Assembly: GCA_025963955.1 (NCBI GenBank) | Contig: JAOPZU010000235.1 | Coordinates: 1-10,749, forward strand | Origin: Solirubrobacterales bacterium | Lineage (GTDB): Bacteria > Actinomycetota > Thermoleophilia > Solirubrobacterales > Solirubrobacteraceae | Reading direction: 5' to 3' | Length of the DNA stretch: 10,749 nucleotides | Shown: positions 1 through 7,446 of the stretch, piece after piece | Numbering within the stretch: the stretch's first letter is position 1 | How the letters are laid out: each line of letters starts with the position of its first letter | Translations under genes and position numbers: made by a program | Notes under the pieces: model-generated | Seen by the model: only the letters and a program-made list of their open reading frames with translations | What the model was told of the DNA's origin: nothing | The model's database searches: none

Positions 1-2
1 TC

Positions 3-662
3 CCCACCGCCTACGCCACCAGCCGGACCGCGGTGCTGTTCCTCGTCACCAGCGGCGTGAGCTTTGTCGCGGTCATCCTCGTTGGCGTGGCGGCGACGAC
101 CGGACTCCTCCCCGCGGGGGTCGGATGGCAGGGCACGCTCGGGCCGGCCTTCGGCGCGGCCCTCGTGCTGGTCGTTGCCGTCGTCGCGCCGCGACGGTTG
201 CCGGTGCTGCAGGCGGCACCGGGGCAGCGGGTGCGCGGAACCGTGCGGCGGGGCCAGATCTTCCTGCGCGACTCCGTGCAGCTGAGCCTCGAGATGCTTC
301 GCCGCGGCGACGCGCAGCTGATCCTCGGCTCGATCGGCTACTTCGCCTTCGACGTGGCGTCGGCCGCCGCGGCGTTCCGGGCGCTCGGGCACGGGGCGGT
401 GCCCCTCTCGGCCTTCACGCTCGCCTACGTCCTCGGGCACGGCGGTGCGCTGATCCCTCTGCCCGGAAGCGCTGAAGGCGGGCTGATCGGGATGTTCGCC
501 GCGTACGGCAGCCCGCTCAGCCTCACCCTCGGGGCGATCCTCGTCTACCGCACCTTCCACGCCGGCGTACCTACCGTCCTCGGCCTCCTGGGCTACTCCG
601 ACATCCGGCGCCTGCGACGCCATCGCCCGCCGCCGGAGGTGGTCGCCGAACGGTTCACCTGA
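3..662 (+). CDS. Flippase-like integral membrane protein, C-terminal part (YbhN / LPG-synthase TM family, PF03706-like)
   Basis: The frame is open to the left edge, so this is the last 219 residues of a larger protein whose start lies outside the window. It has hydrophobic segments at about residues 9-32 and 43-60. A basic, amphipathic cytoplasmic-looking stretch with several arginines follows, and then a second hydrophobic block at about 102-200. The second block contains the run LIPLPGSAEGG followed by IGMFAAYG, which resembles the conserved 'P-x-PGG-x-G' region of the lysylphosphatidylglycerol synthase transmembrane / UPF0104 family. The basic tail DIRRLRRHR ends at TGA 660-662. In this family some members are fused to an MprF catalytic domain that modifies lipids, while the stand-alone form is called flippase-like and its substrate is usually unknown. 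Nothing here identifies the substrate. It converges on the LuxR-type gene, with 7 bp between the stop codons. Confidence 0.75.
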   Translation, partial: PTAYATSRTAVLFLVTSGVSFVAVILVGVAATTGLLPAGVGWQGTLGPAFGAALVLVVAVVAPRRLPVLQAAPGQRVRGTVRRGQIFLRDSVQLSLEMLRRGDAQLILGSIGYFAFDVASAAAAFRALGHGAVPLSAFTLAYVLGHGGALIPLPGSAEGGLIGMFAAYGSPLSLTLGAILVYRTFHAGVPTVLGLLGYSDIRRLRRHRPPPEVVAERFT

Positions 663-669
663 GGGCGCC

Positions 670-1797
670 TCAGCGACGGCCGAGGCGCGAGAACTGCGCG
701 GCGGCCTGCGCGCGGTTGCTGACCCCGAGCTTGCGCAGGATGTTCGCGACGTGGGTCTTGACCGTGGCGGGGGAGAGCACGAGGACCTGCGCGATGCGGG
801 CGTTGGTGGCGCCGCCGGCCATGAGCTCGAGGACCTCGAGCTCCCGGCGACTCAGCGGGGGATCGGAGCTCCGTGCCGGAGCCATCGCGTCGTCCTCCTC
901 GCTGACAAGCGGGAGCGGGCCGGCGGGCTCCTCGGCCAGCGCGGCGATGGCGGCCGCGGCACGCGCGATGCCGGCGCGGAGCGTCGTGGCCTGGGCGCGG
1001 AGCGCCCCGCGCTCGAGCGCGGCCCCGGCGGCTTCCGCGCAGATCCACATCGCGTCGCGATCGTCGGCGTCGACGTGGCGGCGCTGGAAGTGGGCGTCGG
1101 CGTGGAGGAACGCGACCACCTGACCCTCGACGAGGACCGGCGCAGCGACGTAGGAGAGGCAACCGGTCACCTCGGCCAAGGGCCGATGGACGGCGGGGTT
1201 GACGGCCACGTCGTTCGCCATCACCGGACCGTGCCGGCGGACCATCTGGCTCTCGTGCACGAGGTCGGCGAGCTGCATCGGATGAGCCTGCCCGACGCGG
1301 AGGATCTCGTCGGCCCAGTCGGGATCGCGCGCCAGGCGATACCGCTCCGGCACACCGACGCCGTCGCGGACCCGGGTGAGCATGACGCGGTCGAAGCCGG
1401 AGGCGGCGAGCTGATCGACCACGGCCGCGAAGACGTCCTCACGGCCGCGGACCGCGCGGACCCGTGCGACAGCCGAGCGCAGGCGCAGGGACCGGCGCTC
1501 GCGCTCGCTCTGGGTCTCTGCGGTGAGCCTGCGTCCGAGCGCAGCGTGCTCGGCGAGCAGGCCCGCTGCCACACGGCGTGCGCGCGGCGGGCCCTGAAGC
1601 GTGGCGACCAGACGGTCGCCGCAGTCGGCGAGGACGCTGACCGCCTCGCCGACGCCACGGACCGCGCGATGCCCAGAGGCGGAGCCGCCGGCCGCCATCG
1701 TCGCCCGTCGGTGCAGATCGGTGATCCCGCGCGCGAGGTGCTCGTCGGCGAGCAACTGCCCGACGCACCACCCCTCCGGTTCGACCTCCTCGAGCAC
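670..1797 (-). CDS. GAF-domain LuxR-family transcriptional regulator
   Basis: From a GTG at 1797 this encodes 375 residues. The C-terminal 60 residues (about 314-372) are a clear LuxR/FixJ helix-turn-helix: LSRRELEVLELMAGG, then NARIAQVLVLSPATVKTHV and ILRKLGVSNRAQ. The middle (about 118-265) reads as a GAF-like sensor, with 'GREDVFAAVVDQLAASGFDRVML' early and 'YVAAPVLVEGQVVAFLHAD' late. The N-terminal 115 residues are helical and arginine-rich. It is not a response regulator, because there is no receiver domain. The start is uncertain. The GTG at 1797 leaves about 97 bp to the divergent oxidoreductase and has GGAG only three bases upstream. ATG 1698 would give 342 residues but cut into a helix that looks coding. 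An in-frame ATG at 1896 overlaps the oxidoreductase start and is unlikely. The divergent layout suggests, but does not prove, that it controls the oxidoreductase. The GAF ligand cannot be read from the sequence. Confidence 0.8.
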   Translation of the reverse strand: MLEEVEPEGWCVGQLLADEHLARGITDLHRRATMAAGGSASGHRAVRGVGEAVSVLADCGDRLVATLQGPPRARRVAAGLLAEHAALGRRLTAETQSERERRSLRLRSAVARVRAVRGREDVFAAVVDQLAASGFDRVMLTRVRDGVGVPERYRLARDPDWADEILRVGQAHPMQLADLVHESQMVRRHGPVMANDVAVNPAVHRPLAEVTGCLSYVAAPVLVEGQVVAFLHADAHFQRRHVDADDRDAMWICAEAAGAALERGALRAQATTLRAGIARAAAAIAALAEEPAGPLPLVSEEDDAMAPARSSDPPLSRRELEVLELMAGGATNARIAQVLVLSPATVKTHVANILRKLGVSNRAQAAAQFSRLGRR

Positions 1798-1894
1798 GAT
1801 CTCCGATGCTACGCGCTGTGCTCGCCCGGGTGGCCGATGTCCGTCGGCCGTCCGGCCGATTGCCCCGGCCGACCCCGGATGGGAGCGTGGGCCC
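1798..1894. promoter_or_regulatory. Divergent intergenic region between the LuxR-type regulator and the oxidoreductase
   Basis: These 97 bp separate the proposed GTG start of the regulator (minus strand) from the ATG of the oxidoreductase (plus strand), so both promoters must lie here or inside the 5' ends of the genes. GGGAG at 1881-1885 may be a weak ribosome-binding site for the oxidoreductase, although its distance from the ATG is longer than ideal. I see no convincing -35/-10 pair and no strong dyad. The call rests on gene arrangement and depends on the regulator's start. Confidence 0.4.
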
Positions 1895-4061
1895 ATGGCG
1901 ACCGAGGAGAAGATCGGGTTCTGCGGGATCTGCGAGGCGAGCTGCGGCGTGGTCATCACGGTGGAAGACGGCCGCATGACGAAGATCCGCCCGGACAAGG
2001 AGCACCCGGTCTCGCAGGGCTTCGCCTGCCCGAAGGGCATCGCGCTCGCCGACGCGGCGAACGACCCCGAGCGCGTGACGGAGCCGATGCAGCGCCAGGC
2101 CGACGGGACGTTCAAGGCGGTCTCGTGGGACGTCGCACTGGAGGACATCGGCCGCCGGCTGAAGCGCGTCATCTCCGACCATGGCGGTCACTCGGTCGGC
2201 ACGCATCTGGGGAACCCGAGCGCGTTCAACTACGGGGCGTTCTTCTGGGCCAATGGCCTCACCGCCGCCCTGGGGTCCAAGCACGCGTTCGTCGGCGCGT
2301 CGGTCGACATCAACAACTACTGGTCGACGGGCGCGCTGCTGTACGGGCACCCGCTGATCAACCCGATCCCCGACATCGACCGGACCGACTTCCTGCTCAT
2401 CGTCGGGTCGAACATGCTCGTCTCCCACGCGAGCATGGTCACCGCGCCGCGGATCAAGGATCGCCTCCACGCGATCGTCGGGCGTGGCGGCCGCGTGGTG
2501 GTCGTCGACCCGCGTCGGACCCAGACCGCCGAGGCGTTCGAGTGGCAGCCGATCCGTGCCGACGAGGACGCCTGGCTGATCGTCTCGATGCTGCAGGTGA
2601 TCTTCGCCGAGGGCCTGCACGACCAGGCTGCGATGGACGCCCAGGCGCGCGGCGGTGACTTCGTCAAGTCCCTGGTGGCCGACCATCCGCCCGAGGCGAC
2701 CGAGGTGCTCACGGGCGTCCCCGCGGAGGACGTCCGTGAGCTCGCCCGCGCCTTCGCCACGGCGCCGTCGGCTTCGGCCCACGGTCGCTGCGGTGCGTCG
2801 CTCGGCCGGTCCTCGACGCTGGTGAAGTACCTGCTGGACGCGCTGAACCTCGTGACCGGGAACTTCGACCGCGTCGGTGGCGCGGTCATCGGACGGCCGC
2901 TGATCGACATCGAGGACGTCGCCTGGAAGCTCGGCCAGGCGACCTACGGGTCGTGGCACACGCGGGTGGACGGCTTTCCGGAGATCATGGGGACCTCGCC
3001 GCTGGCGACGATGGCCCGCGAGATCACCACGCCCGGAGACGGGCAGCTCCGCGCGCTGATCCTGATCGCCAGCAATCCCGGTCACATGGGCCCGGACTCG
3101 GCGGCGACGTCGGCAGCGCTCGCGGAGCTGGACCTCCTGGTGTCGATCGACTTCTACGTCAACGACTCCGGTCGCCACGCGGACTACGTCCTGCCCGGGA
3201 CGAACGGGCAGGAGCGCGACCAGTACCCGTGGTTCTGCTCCGGTCACTCGCTCGTCCCGTACGCGCAGTGGGTGCCGAAGGCGTCCGACCCTCCCGGGGA
3301 GTGCCGGGAGGAGTGGTGGATCCTTGACCAGATCGCCCGCCGCATCGGCATCGTCCCGTCTCCGGCGCCCGCGGTCCGGGCGCTGGGCAAGCTGGGGATC
3401 CGGATGACGCCGCAGCAGTCCTTCGACCTCTTCCTCCGGCTCGGCCCGGAGGGGGACCTGTTCGGCCTTCGGCGCAGGGGCTACAGCCGCAAGAAGCTGT
3501 GGGCGAACCCTCGCGGCGAGAAGCTCGCCGACCACTGCGACACCGGCATCGCCCGCAGGCACATCAAGCACAAGGACAAGCTCGTCCACCTCGAGCACCA
3601 CGAGATGACCCGGGAGCTCGAGGACCTCGCCGTGCGCCCAAGCGCATCCGCTGCGGCTGATCTCCCTGCGCGAGTTGCGCTCGCACAACTCCTGGATGCA
3701 CAACGTCCCCAAGCTCATGGCCGGCGACCGCGTCCAGCGCCTGCGCATCCATCCCGCCGACGCGCAGCCTCGCGGCGTCGCGGACGGCGACCGTGTGCGC
3801 ATCAGCTCACCGCAGGGCGCTATCGAGGTCGAGGCCCGCGTCAGCGACGAGATGAACCCCGGCACCGTCGCGCTCCCGCAGGGCTGGGGCCATCACCCCG
3901 GCGGTTCCTGGACGACGGCGATCGCGGCCGGCGGCGCCAACTACAACCTGCTCGTCTCCGGAGCTCGGGAGGACCAGGACCGCCTTTCCGGCAACGCCCG
4001 CCTCAACGGCATCGCGGTGCAGGTCACGGCAACGGTGTCGACGCTCGGGGAGCGCGCGTAG
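1895..4061 (+). pseudogene. Molybdopterin-guanine-dinucleotide / Fe-S oxidoreductase (formate-dehydrogenase-like), frameshifted
   Basis: ATG 1895 opens a DMSO-reductase-superfamily enzyme. An N-terminal [4Fe-4S] motif is complete: C10-x2-C13-x3-C17-x27-C45, followed by PKG. The MGD-binding regions follow, including 'DFLLIVGSNMLVSHAS' (about 165-180), 'GRVVVVDPRRTQTAEAF' (about 199-215), 'ILIASNPGHMGPDS' and 'ADYVLPGTNGQERD'. The frame changes near 3637-3639. Without correction the frame continues with low-complexity Arg/Ala sequence to a stop at 4367-4369, giving an 824-residue product. Dropping one C from CCC at 3637-3639 joins 'LEDLAVR' to 'QAHPLRLISLRELRSHNSWM' and continues through the molydop-binding C-terminal domain, with 'NVPKLMAGDRVQRLRIHP' and 'GTVALPQGWGHHPGG', to TAG at 4059-4061: 721 residues, a normal family length. 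It is therefore either a recent single-base lesion or a sequencing error; everything else looks under selection. Formate is not assured as substrate, because the position where FdhF has Sec140-His141 appears to be Ser144-Thr145. No electron-transfer subunit or cofactor-maturation gene is adjacent. A divergent LuxR-type regulator precedes it. Confidence 0.8.
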
Positions 4062-4110
4062 GGGATCGACTCCTCGTAGAGCGGATCGGGCCCGGCGGCG
4101 GACGGTGTCG

Positions 4111-4512
4111 TCACGGCCACCGGTGGGCGCGCCAGCCACGGACGTCGGCCGGGTCTTTGAGGCGGACCCAAAGAGCGTTGTCGCGCACGCCCCACGCGTG
4201 CGCGAGCGCCTGGATGAGCCGCGGCCCCCACTCGGGCTGGAGTGCGTCCATGTCCGCGGGGAACGACGCGGCCGCTCCCGTGCTCACCCCGGCGACCTCG
4301 ACGCACACCAGGGGCCCGTCCAACCACGCGCGAAGGCGCAGCGAGGCGGAACCGTTCCGGATGCCGTAGGTGACGAGCTCACCGACGACGATCTGCGCGT
4401 CGACGATCGCTGCGTGGTCGAGCTTGGATTCGAGGCGCTGGCGGATCGTCTGCCGAGCGACATGTGCGGCGTCGACGCTCGTTGGGAGCTCCACCTGCCA
4501 AGACCCGTCCAT
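4111..4512 (-). CDS. Small RsbW-like ATPase-fold protein (HATPase_c_2, anti-sigma-factor type), degenerate
   Basis: From ATG 4512 this is 133 residues, the size of a stand-alone RsbW/SpoIIAB-type domain. The N-terminus 'MDGSWQVELPTSVDAAHVARQTI' and the helix 'IVDAQIVVGELVTYGIRNG' match the family pattern 'L.vsELvtNavrHg'. The C-terminal part 'EWGPRLIQALAHAWGV' corresponds to the usual 'GRGL.lv..la..WG'. RsbW-like proteins bind ATP and either phosphorylate an anti-anti-sigma partner or bind a sigma factor. Here the N-box asparagine is Tyr (ELVTY) and the Asp of the G1 box is absent ('VEVAGVSTG'), so ATP binding or kinase activity is doubtful. It aligns well with the protein at 7812-8174, so the two are paralogs. 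A TTG at 4524 would add four residues; I chose the ATG because it lines up with the paralog's start. G-rich sequence just before the ATG could serve as a ribosome-binding site. No sigma factor or STAS-domain gene is in the window. Confidence 0.75.
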   Translation of the reverse strand: MDGSWQVELPTSVDAAHVARQTIRQRLESKLDHAAIVDAQIVVGELVTYGIRNGSASLRLRAWLDGPLVCVEVAGVSTGAAASFPADMDALQPEWGPRLIQALAHAWGVRDNALWVRLKDPADVRGWRAHRWP

Positions 4513-4524
4513 ACCCAGCCCCAA

Positions 4525-4779
4525 GCGATTGCTGTGGTTCGACGCGAGCCCGTTCTCACGAGCGGCGTCGCCCCTTTGGCGAGAGAATCCCGCCGGCCCC
4601 GAACAGGAGACGGCGGCATCCTTCCACCGTATCGCGCACGCCTAATCGAGTCAGTAGCCCGACTCCTGTGGTGCCGGTGCGGCGTGCGAACGCTGAGCTA
4701 CAGGCTTCTCCGTCGGTTGCCGATGACGACGGCGTGAGGTCCTCATCACCCTGCGGTCCTTCCCGCTTGGTCCTCGGCC
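4525..4779. other. Divergent intergenic region between the RsbW-like gene and the PAS-GGDEF gene
   Basis: About 255 bp with no supported gene. It must hold promoters for the divergent genes at 4111-4512 and 4780-6855. I see a short inverted repeat, GAGTC-N8-GACTC, around 4647-4665, but no convincing -35/-10 pair and no ribosome-binding site before ATG 4780. An in-frame TGA at 4735-4737 limits how far upstream the PAS-GGDEF protein can start. Confidence 0.3.
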
Positions 4780-6855
4780 ATGGATGAGCAGCGTCTGGAT
4801 CCCTCCGCCGTCGACGTGCTGACCGAGGCGGGGCTGCGATCGATGGCCCACCTCTCTGTGGTGCTCTTCGACCAAGACGTGCGCATCTGCGCCGTGCACG
4901 GGGAAGCCGCTGCGCGTCATGGCTTGATCGCCGAGCGTCTGGTCGGCCGGTACGCGCGGGACGTGATGTCGGCGAAGCGGTGGGCCCAGCTTGCTCCGTT
5001 GTGTACGCGGGCGCTCACGGGGGAGACGGTCACCGCCCGAGTCGTCTCCGGGGACGGCGCGAGGACGTACGAGACGACGTTCCAGCCGGTGCGCCGGGAC
5101 GAGCAGCTGATCGGTGGCATGGCCTGTTCGCGCGAGGTGCACCGGCCGCCGCCCGCGGGGGGAGCGACCGGGACGACGGGCGAGCGCGTGTCCGAGCTGG
5201 AGGGCCTGCGTGCCCTGCGGCTGTTCGAGACCGTCTTCGCGCGCGCGCCGGTCGGGCTCTGTCTCGTCGCCCTCGACGGACGTTTCCAGCGTGTCAACGA
5301 CGCGCTCTGCCGCCTCTTGGGGCGCCCGGCGAGCGAGCTGCTGTCGTGCGACTTCCAGCAGGTGACACACCCGGAGGACCTGGAAAGCGACTTGCAGCTG
5401 CTCGACGAGACGCTCGCGGGGCACCGCGAAGGCTATGAGCTCAACAAGCGCTACCTGCGTCCGGACGGAACGGTCATCTTCGCGCGCCTGGCCGTCTCGC
5501 TGGTGCGGGATCAGAACGGTGAGGCCGAGTTCTTCGTCTCCCAGATCGTCGATCTGACCGAGCAGCACGAGCTGCAGGAGGAGCTCGCCGATTGGCAGGC
5601 GCGCACCCAGGCGATCCTGGACCACAGCCCGCTCGCCGTCTTCCTGCGCGACCTCGACGGCCGCTGGTTGAGCGTCAACCGCCGGCTCGCCGCGATTCTC
5701 GGCCGTACGGCGGAGGAACTGGACGGGCAGAGCATGGCGCTGACCCACGATCAAGCGCAGCAGCAGCGCTTCGCCGTCGAGGACCTCGAGGTGCTGGCCG
5801 ACGGACGGGCACGCGAATACGACGTCACCTTCGCCGACGCCTCCCGTGGTGGCGAGCTGCGGCACTACTGGCTTCAGAAGTTCCCGGTTCTCGACCGCGA
5901 CGGACAGGCGATCGGTCTCGGGGGCGTCTCGCTCGACGTCACCGACCGCGAACGCGAGCACCGCGAGCTCCTCGTCGCTCGCGAGCGCTTCGCCGTCGCC
6001 TTCCACCACGCGCCGGTGGGCAAGGTCATCAGCCGCCTGGATCGAACCGGTACCGCCTCCGAGGTCATCAGCTGCAACCCGGCTTTTGCGGACATGCTCG
6101 GAATGGAGGCCGCGGAGTTGATCGGTCGTGCCGGCGCCATGATCACGCACCCCGAGGACCTCGAGCAACGCGACCGACTCATCGCCGCCGCCCGACAGGG
6201 GCAGCCTGGGCGCGCGGAGATCCGCCTGCGCCACCGCGACGGGCACTACATCTGGGCACTGATCTCACCCGCGATCGTCCACGACGCCGACGGCAACACC
6301 GAGATGATCGTGCAGGCCCTGGACATCAGCGACCAGAAGCGGATCGAACAGCAGCTGCGGCACCTGGCCGATCACGACGCCCTGACCGGTCTGCTCACGC
6401 GACGCCGATTCGCGGAGGAGCTGAGCCGTGAGTGCGCCCGCGTGCGGCGGCACGGCGGACCGGCGAGTTTGCTGCTGCTCGACCTCGACGGCTTCAAACG
6501 CGTCAACGACACCTTCGGGCATGCCACCGGCGATGAGCTGCTGGTCCGGATCACTGGAGCCCTGACGAGGCAGCTCCGCGAAGAAGACGTCCTCGGCCGC
6601 CTGGGCGGCGATGAGTTCGCGGTCATCCTGTCCGCCACCGGGCCCACCGGAGCGAGCGTCGTCGCCGCCAGGCTTCTCGCCGCCGTTCAAGGCCAGGGAC
6701 ACACCACGCGGGGTGGCCACAAGATCTGCGTCACCGCATCCATCGGCGCGACCGCGCTCGATCACCAGGACTGCGAGACCCTCCTGATCCAGGCCGACCT
6801 CGCCATGTACCAAGCCAAGAAGGCCGGGGGACACCGCTTCAAGAACCTCGCGTGA
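4780..6855 (+). CDS. Multi-PAS diguanylate cyclase (PAS-PAS-PAS-PAS-GGDEF)
   Basis: This soluble 691-residue protein makes cyclic di-GMP from two GTP. It appears to carry four PAS-type sensor modules, at about residues 15-120 (the most divergent), 146-262, 272-392 and 400-518. Modules 2 and 4 show typical PAS/PAC wording such as 'VNDALCRLLGRPASELL', 'HPEDLESDLQLL', 'RPDGTVIFARL' and 'RHRDGHYIW'. The GGDEF domain (about 524-690) begins 'HDALTGLLTRRRF'. It has the substrate motif 'DLDGFKRVNDTFGHATGDELL', an intact GGDEF at 609-613 and the ending 'ADLAMYQAKKAGG'. An inhibitory I-site RxxD (R600, D603) lies exactly five residues before GGDEF, so product feedback inhibition is expected. There are no transmembrane segments and no EAL domain. 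ATG 4780 is the only good start: an in-frame TGA lies at 4735-4737, and no clear Shine-Dalgarno precedes it. The ligands of the PAS domains are not evident. Confidence 0.93.
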   Translation: MDEQRLDPSAVDVLTEAGLRSMAHLSVVLFDQDVRICAVHGEAAARHGLIAERLVGRYARDVMSAKRWAQLAPLCTRALTGETVTARVVSGDGARTYETTFQPVRRDEQLIGGMACSREVHRPPPAGGATGTTGERVSELEGLRALRLFETVFARAPVGLCLVALDGRFQRVNDALCRLLGRPASELLSCDFQQVTHPEDLESDLQLLDETLAGHREGYELNKRYLRPDGTVIFARLAVSLVRDQNGEAEFFVSQIVDLTEQHELQEELADWQARTQAILDHSPLAVFLRDLDGRWLSVNRRLAAILGRTAEELDGQSMALTHDQAQQQRFAVEDLEVLADGRAREYDVTFADASRGGELRHYWLQKFPVLDRDGQAIGLGGVSLDVTDREREHRELLVARERFAVAFHHAPVGKVISRLDRTGTASEVISCNPAFADMLGMEAAELIGRAGAMITHPEDLEQRDRLIAAARQGQPGRAEIRLRHRDGHYIWALISPAIVHDADGNTEMIVQALDISDQKRIEQQLRHLADHDALTGLLTRRRFAEELSRECARVRRHGGPASLLLLDLDGFKRVNDTFGHATGDELLVRITGALTRQLREEDVLGRLGGDEFAVILSATGPTGASVVAARLLAAVQGQGHTTRGGHKICVTASIGATALDHQDCETLLIQADLAMYQAKKAGGHRFKNLA

Positions 6856-7007
6856 AGCCGCCCTGCTCCAACCCCTAAGAGCTCCGATGGGTGGCACGAC
6901 GCAGGCCGCCGGGCGGCCCGTTGTCGACCTCCCGGCGTCCTGCGCTCACTGCGGAGCCCGGCCGGGCGAACTGAATACCCTAGAGACAAGGCCCCCGCGA
7001 CCTAGGT

Positions 7008-7056
7008 GCCCAGCGGGAACCGTTGGGAACCCCGCGGTTCGAGCGGCCACCTGGGC
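7008..7056. terminator. Possible hairpin between convergent genes (weak terminator candidate)
   Basis: Two nested inverted repeats lie here: GCCCAG (7008-7013) with CTGGGC (7051-7056), enclosing GAACCG (7017-7022) with CGGTTC (7035-7040). The structure sits about 10 bp past the stop of the MpsC-like gene (minus strand) and downstream of the PAS-GGDEF gene (plus strand), where a bidirectional terminator would be expected. There is no T-tract on either strand, so intrinsic termination is uncertain. In such GC-rich DNA, short stems of this kind also arise by chance. Confidence 0.3.
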
Positions 7057-7065
7057 CGGTCCTGT

Positions 7066-7446
7066 TCAGGCTGCCGGCTTGCCGCGCCCGGCACCGCCCT
7101 GGTCGACCGGGTGAAGCATGAAGCTCTCGATCGCCACATCGGGATCCAGATGATTCGCGCTCAAGAACGCGGACACCTTGCGTCCGAGGATCTGCTCGAT
7201 GCCGGCGACGTAGTCCTTCTGCATGGTGTCCTGGAAGGCCCTCCGCATGCGCAGGACCTCCTCGCCACGGCCGTCAGCGACGAGGCTCCGCTCGCCTTTG
7301 AGAAGGATCTCCTGCAGCACCACGGTCACCAGATCCTCGTTGATGTGCGCGCGGGCCTTGGTCGGGCCCCGGCCGGTGTAATCGTTGGTGACCTTGACGA
7401 TGTGGTTGCAGATCAACACTGCAGGACTGGTCACTGAGTCGGGCAT
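7066..7446 (-). CDS. DUF2294 / MpsC-like protein
   Basis: This small soluble protein of 126 residues is a full-length single domain of the DUF2294 family (PF10057, Na+-translocating membrane potential-generating system MpsC). Recognisable signatures are 'IVKVTNDYTGRGPTKARAHI' (about 16-35), 'EDLVTVVLQEILLKGERSLV' (37-56), 'MRRAFQDTMQKDYVAGIEQI' (67-86), 'GRKVSAFLSANHLDPDVAIE' (88-107) and the ending 'FMLHP'. In Staphylococcus aureus, MpsC is named with the MpsAB system linked to membrane potential and bicarbonate supply, but most stand-alone members are of unknown function. No mpsA or mpsB homolog is present here, so a transport role should not be assumed. The start at ATG 7446 is supported by an AGAGGA ribosome-binding sequence seven bases upstream on the minus strand. 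The short Gly/Arg/Pro/Ala tail lies outside the domain. Confidence 0.88.
   Translation of the reverse strand: MPDSVTSPAVLICNHIVKVTNDYTGRGPTKARAHINEDLVTVVLQEILLKGERSLVADGRGEEVLRMRRAFQDTMQKDYVAGIEQILGRKVSAFLSANHLDPDVAIESFMLHPVDQGGAGRGKPAA

Noticed and set aside
751..2658. A 635-codon plus-strand reading frame over the LuxR-type gene and the start of the oxidoreductase.
   Set aside because: Its translation is low-complexity Arg/Gly/Ala/Asp sequence with no family signature, and it overlaps two genes with clear domains. High GC makes such shadow frames long.
3625..3665. Programmed +1 frameshifting as the explanation for the split oxidoreductase.
   Set aside because: No known slippery site or stimulatory structure is evident, and this family is not known for programmed frameshifts. 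A lesion or sequencing error is simpler.
1439..3865. An 808-codon minus-strand reading frame antisense to the oxidoreductase.
   Set aside because: It is Arg/Val/Asp-rich with no domain, and mirrors the codon pattern of the real gene on the other strand.
4651..6246. A 531-codon minus-strand reading frame antisense to the PAS-GGDEF gene.
   Set aside because: No recognisable domain, whereas the plus strand encodes well-formed PAS modules over the same bases.
6971..6990. GGGTAT on the minus strand, resembling a SigB-type -10 element, of interest given the RsbW-like proteins.
   Set aside because: No GTTT-like -35 at the right distance, and it would fire antisense into the 3' end of the PAS-GGDEF gene.
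7030..7050. GGTTCGAG, resembling a tRNA T-loop.
   Set aside because: The flanking bases do not form a 5-bp T-stem, and no acceptor, D or anticodon arms are visible.
6887..7114. A 75-codon plus-strand ORF with a CAHCG motif.
   Set aside because: Only one Cys pair, no ribosome-binding site, Pro/Arg-rich, and it overlaps the well-supported MpsC-like gene.
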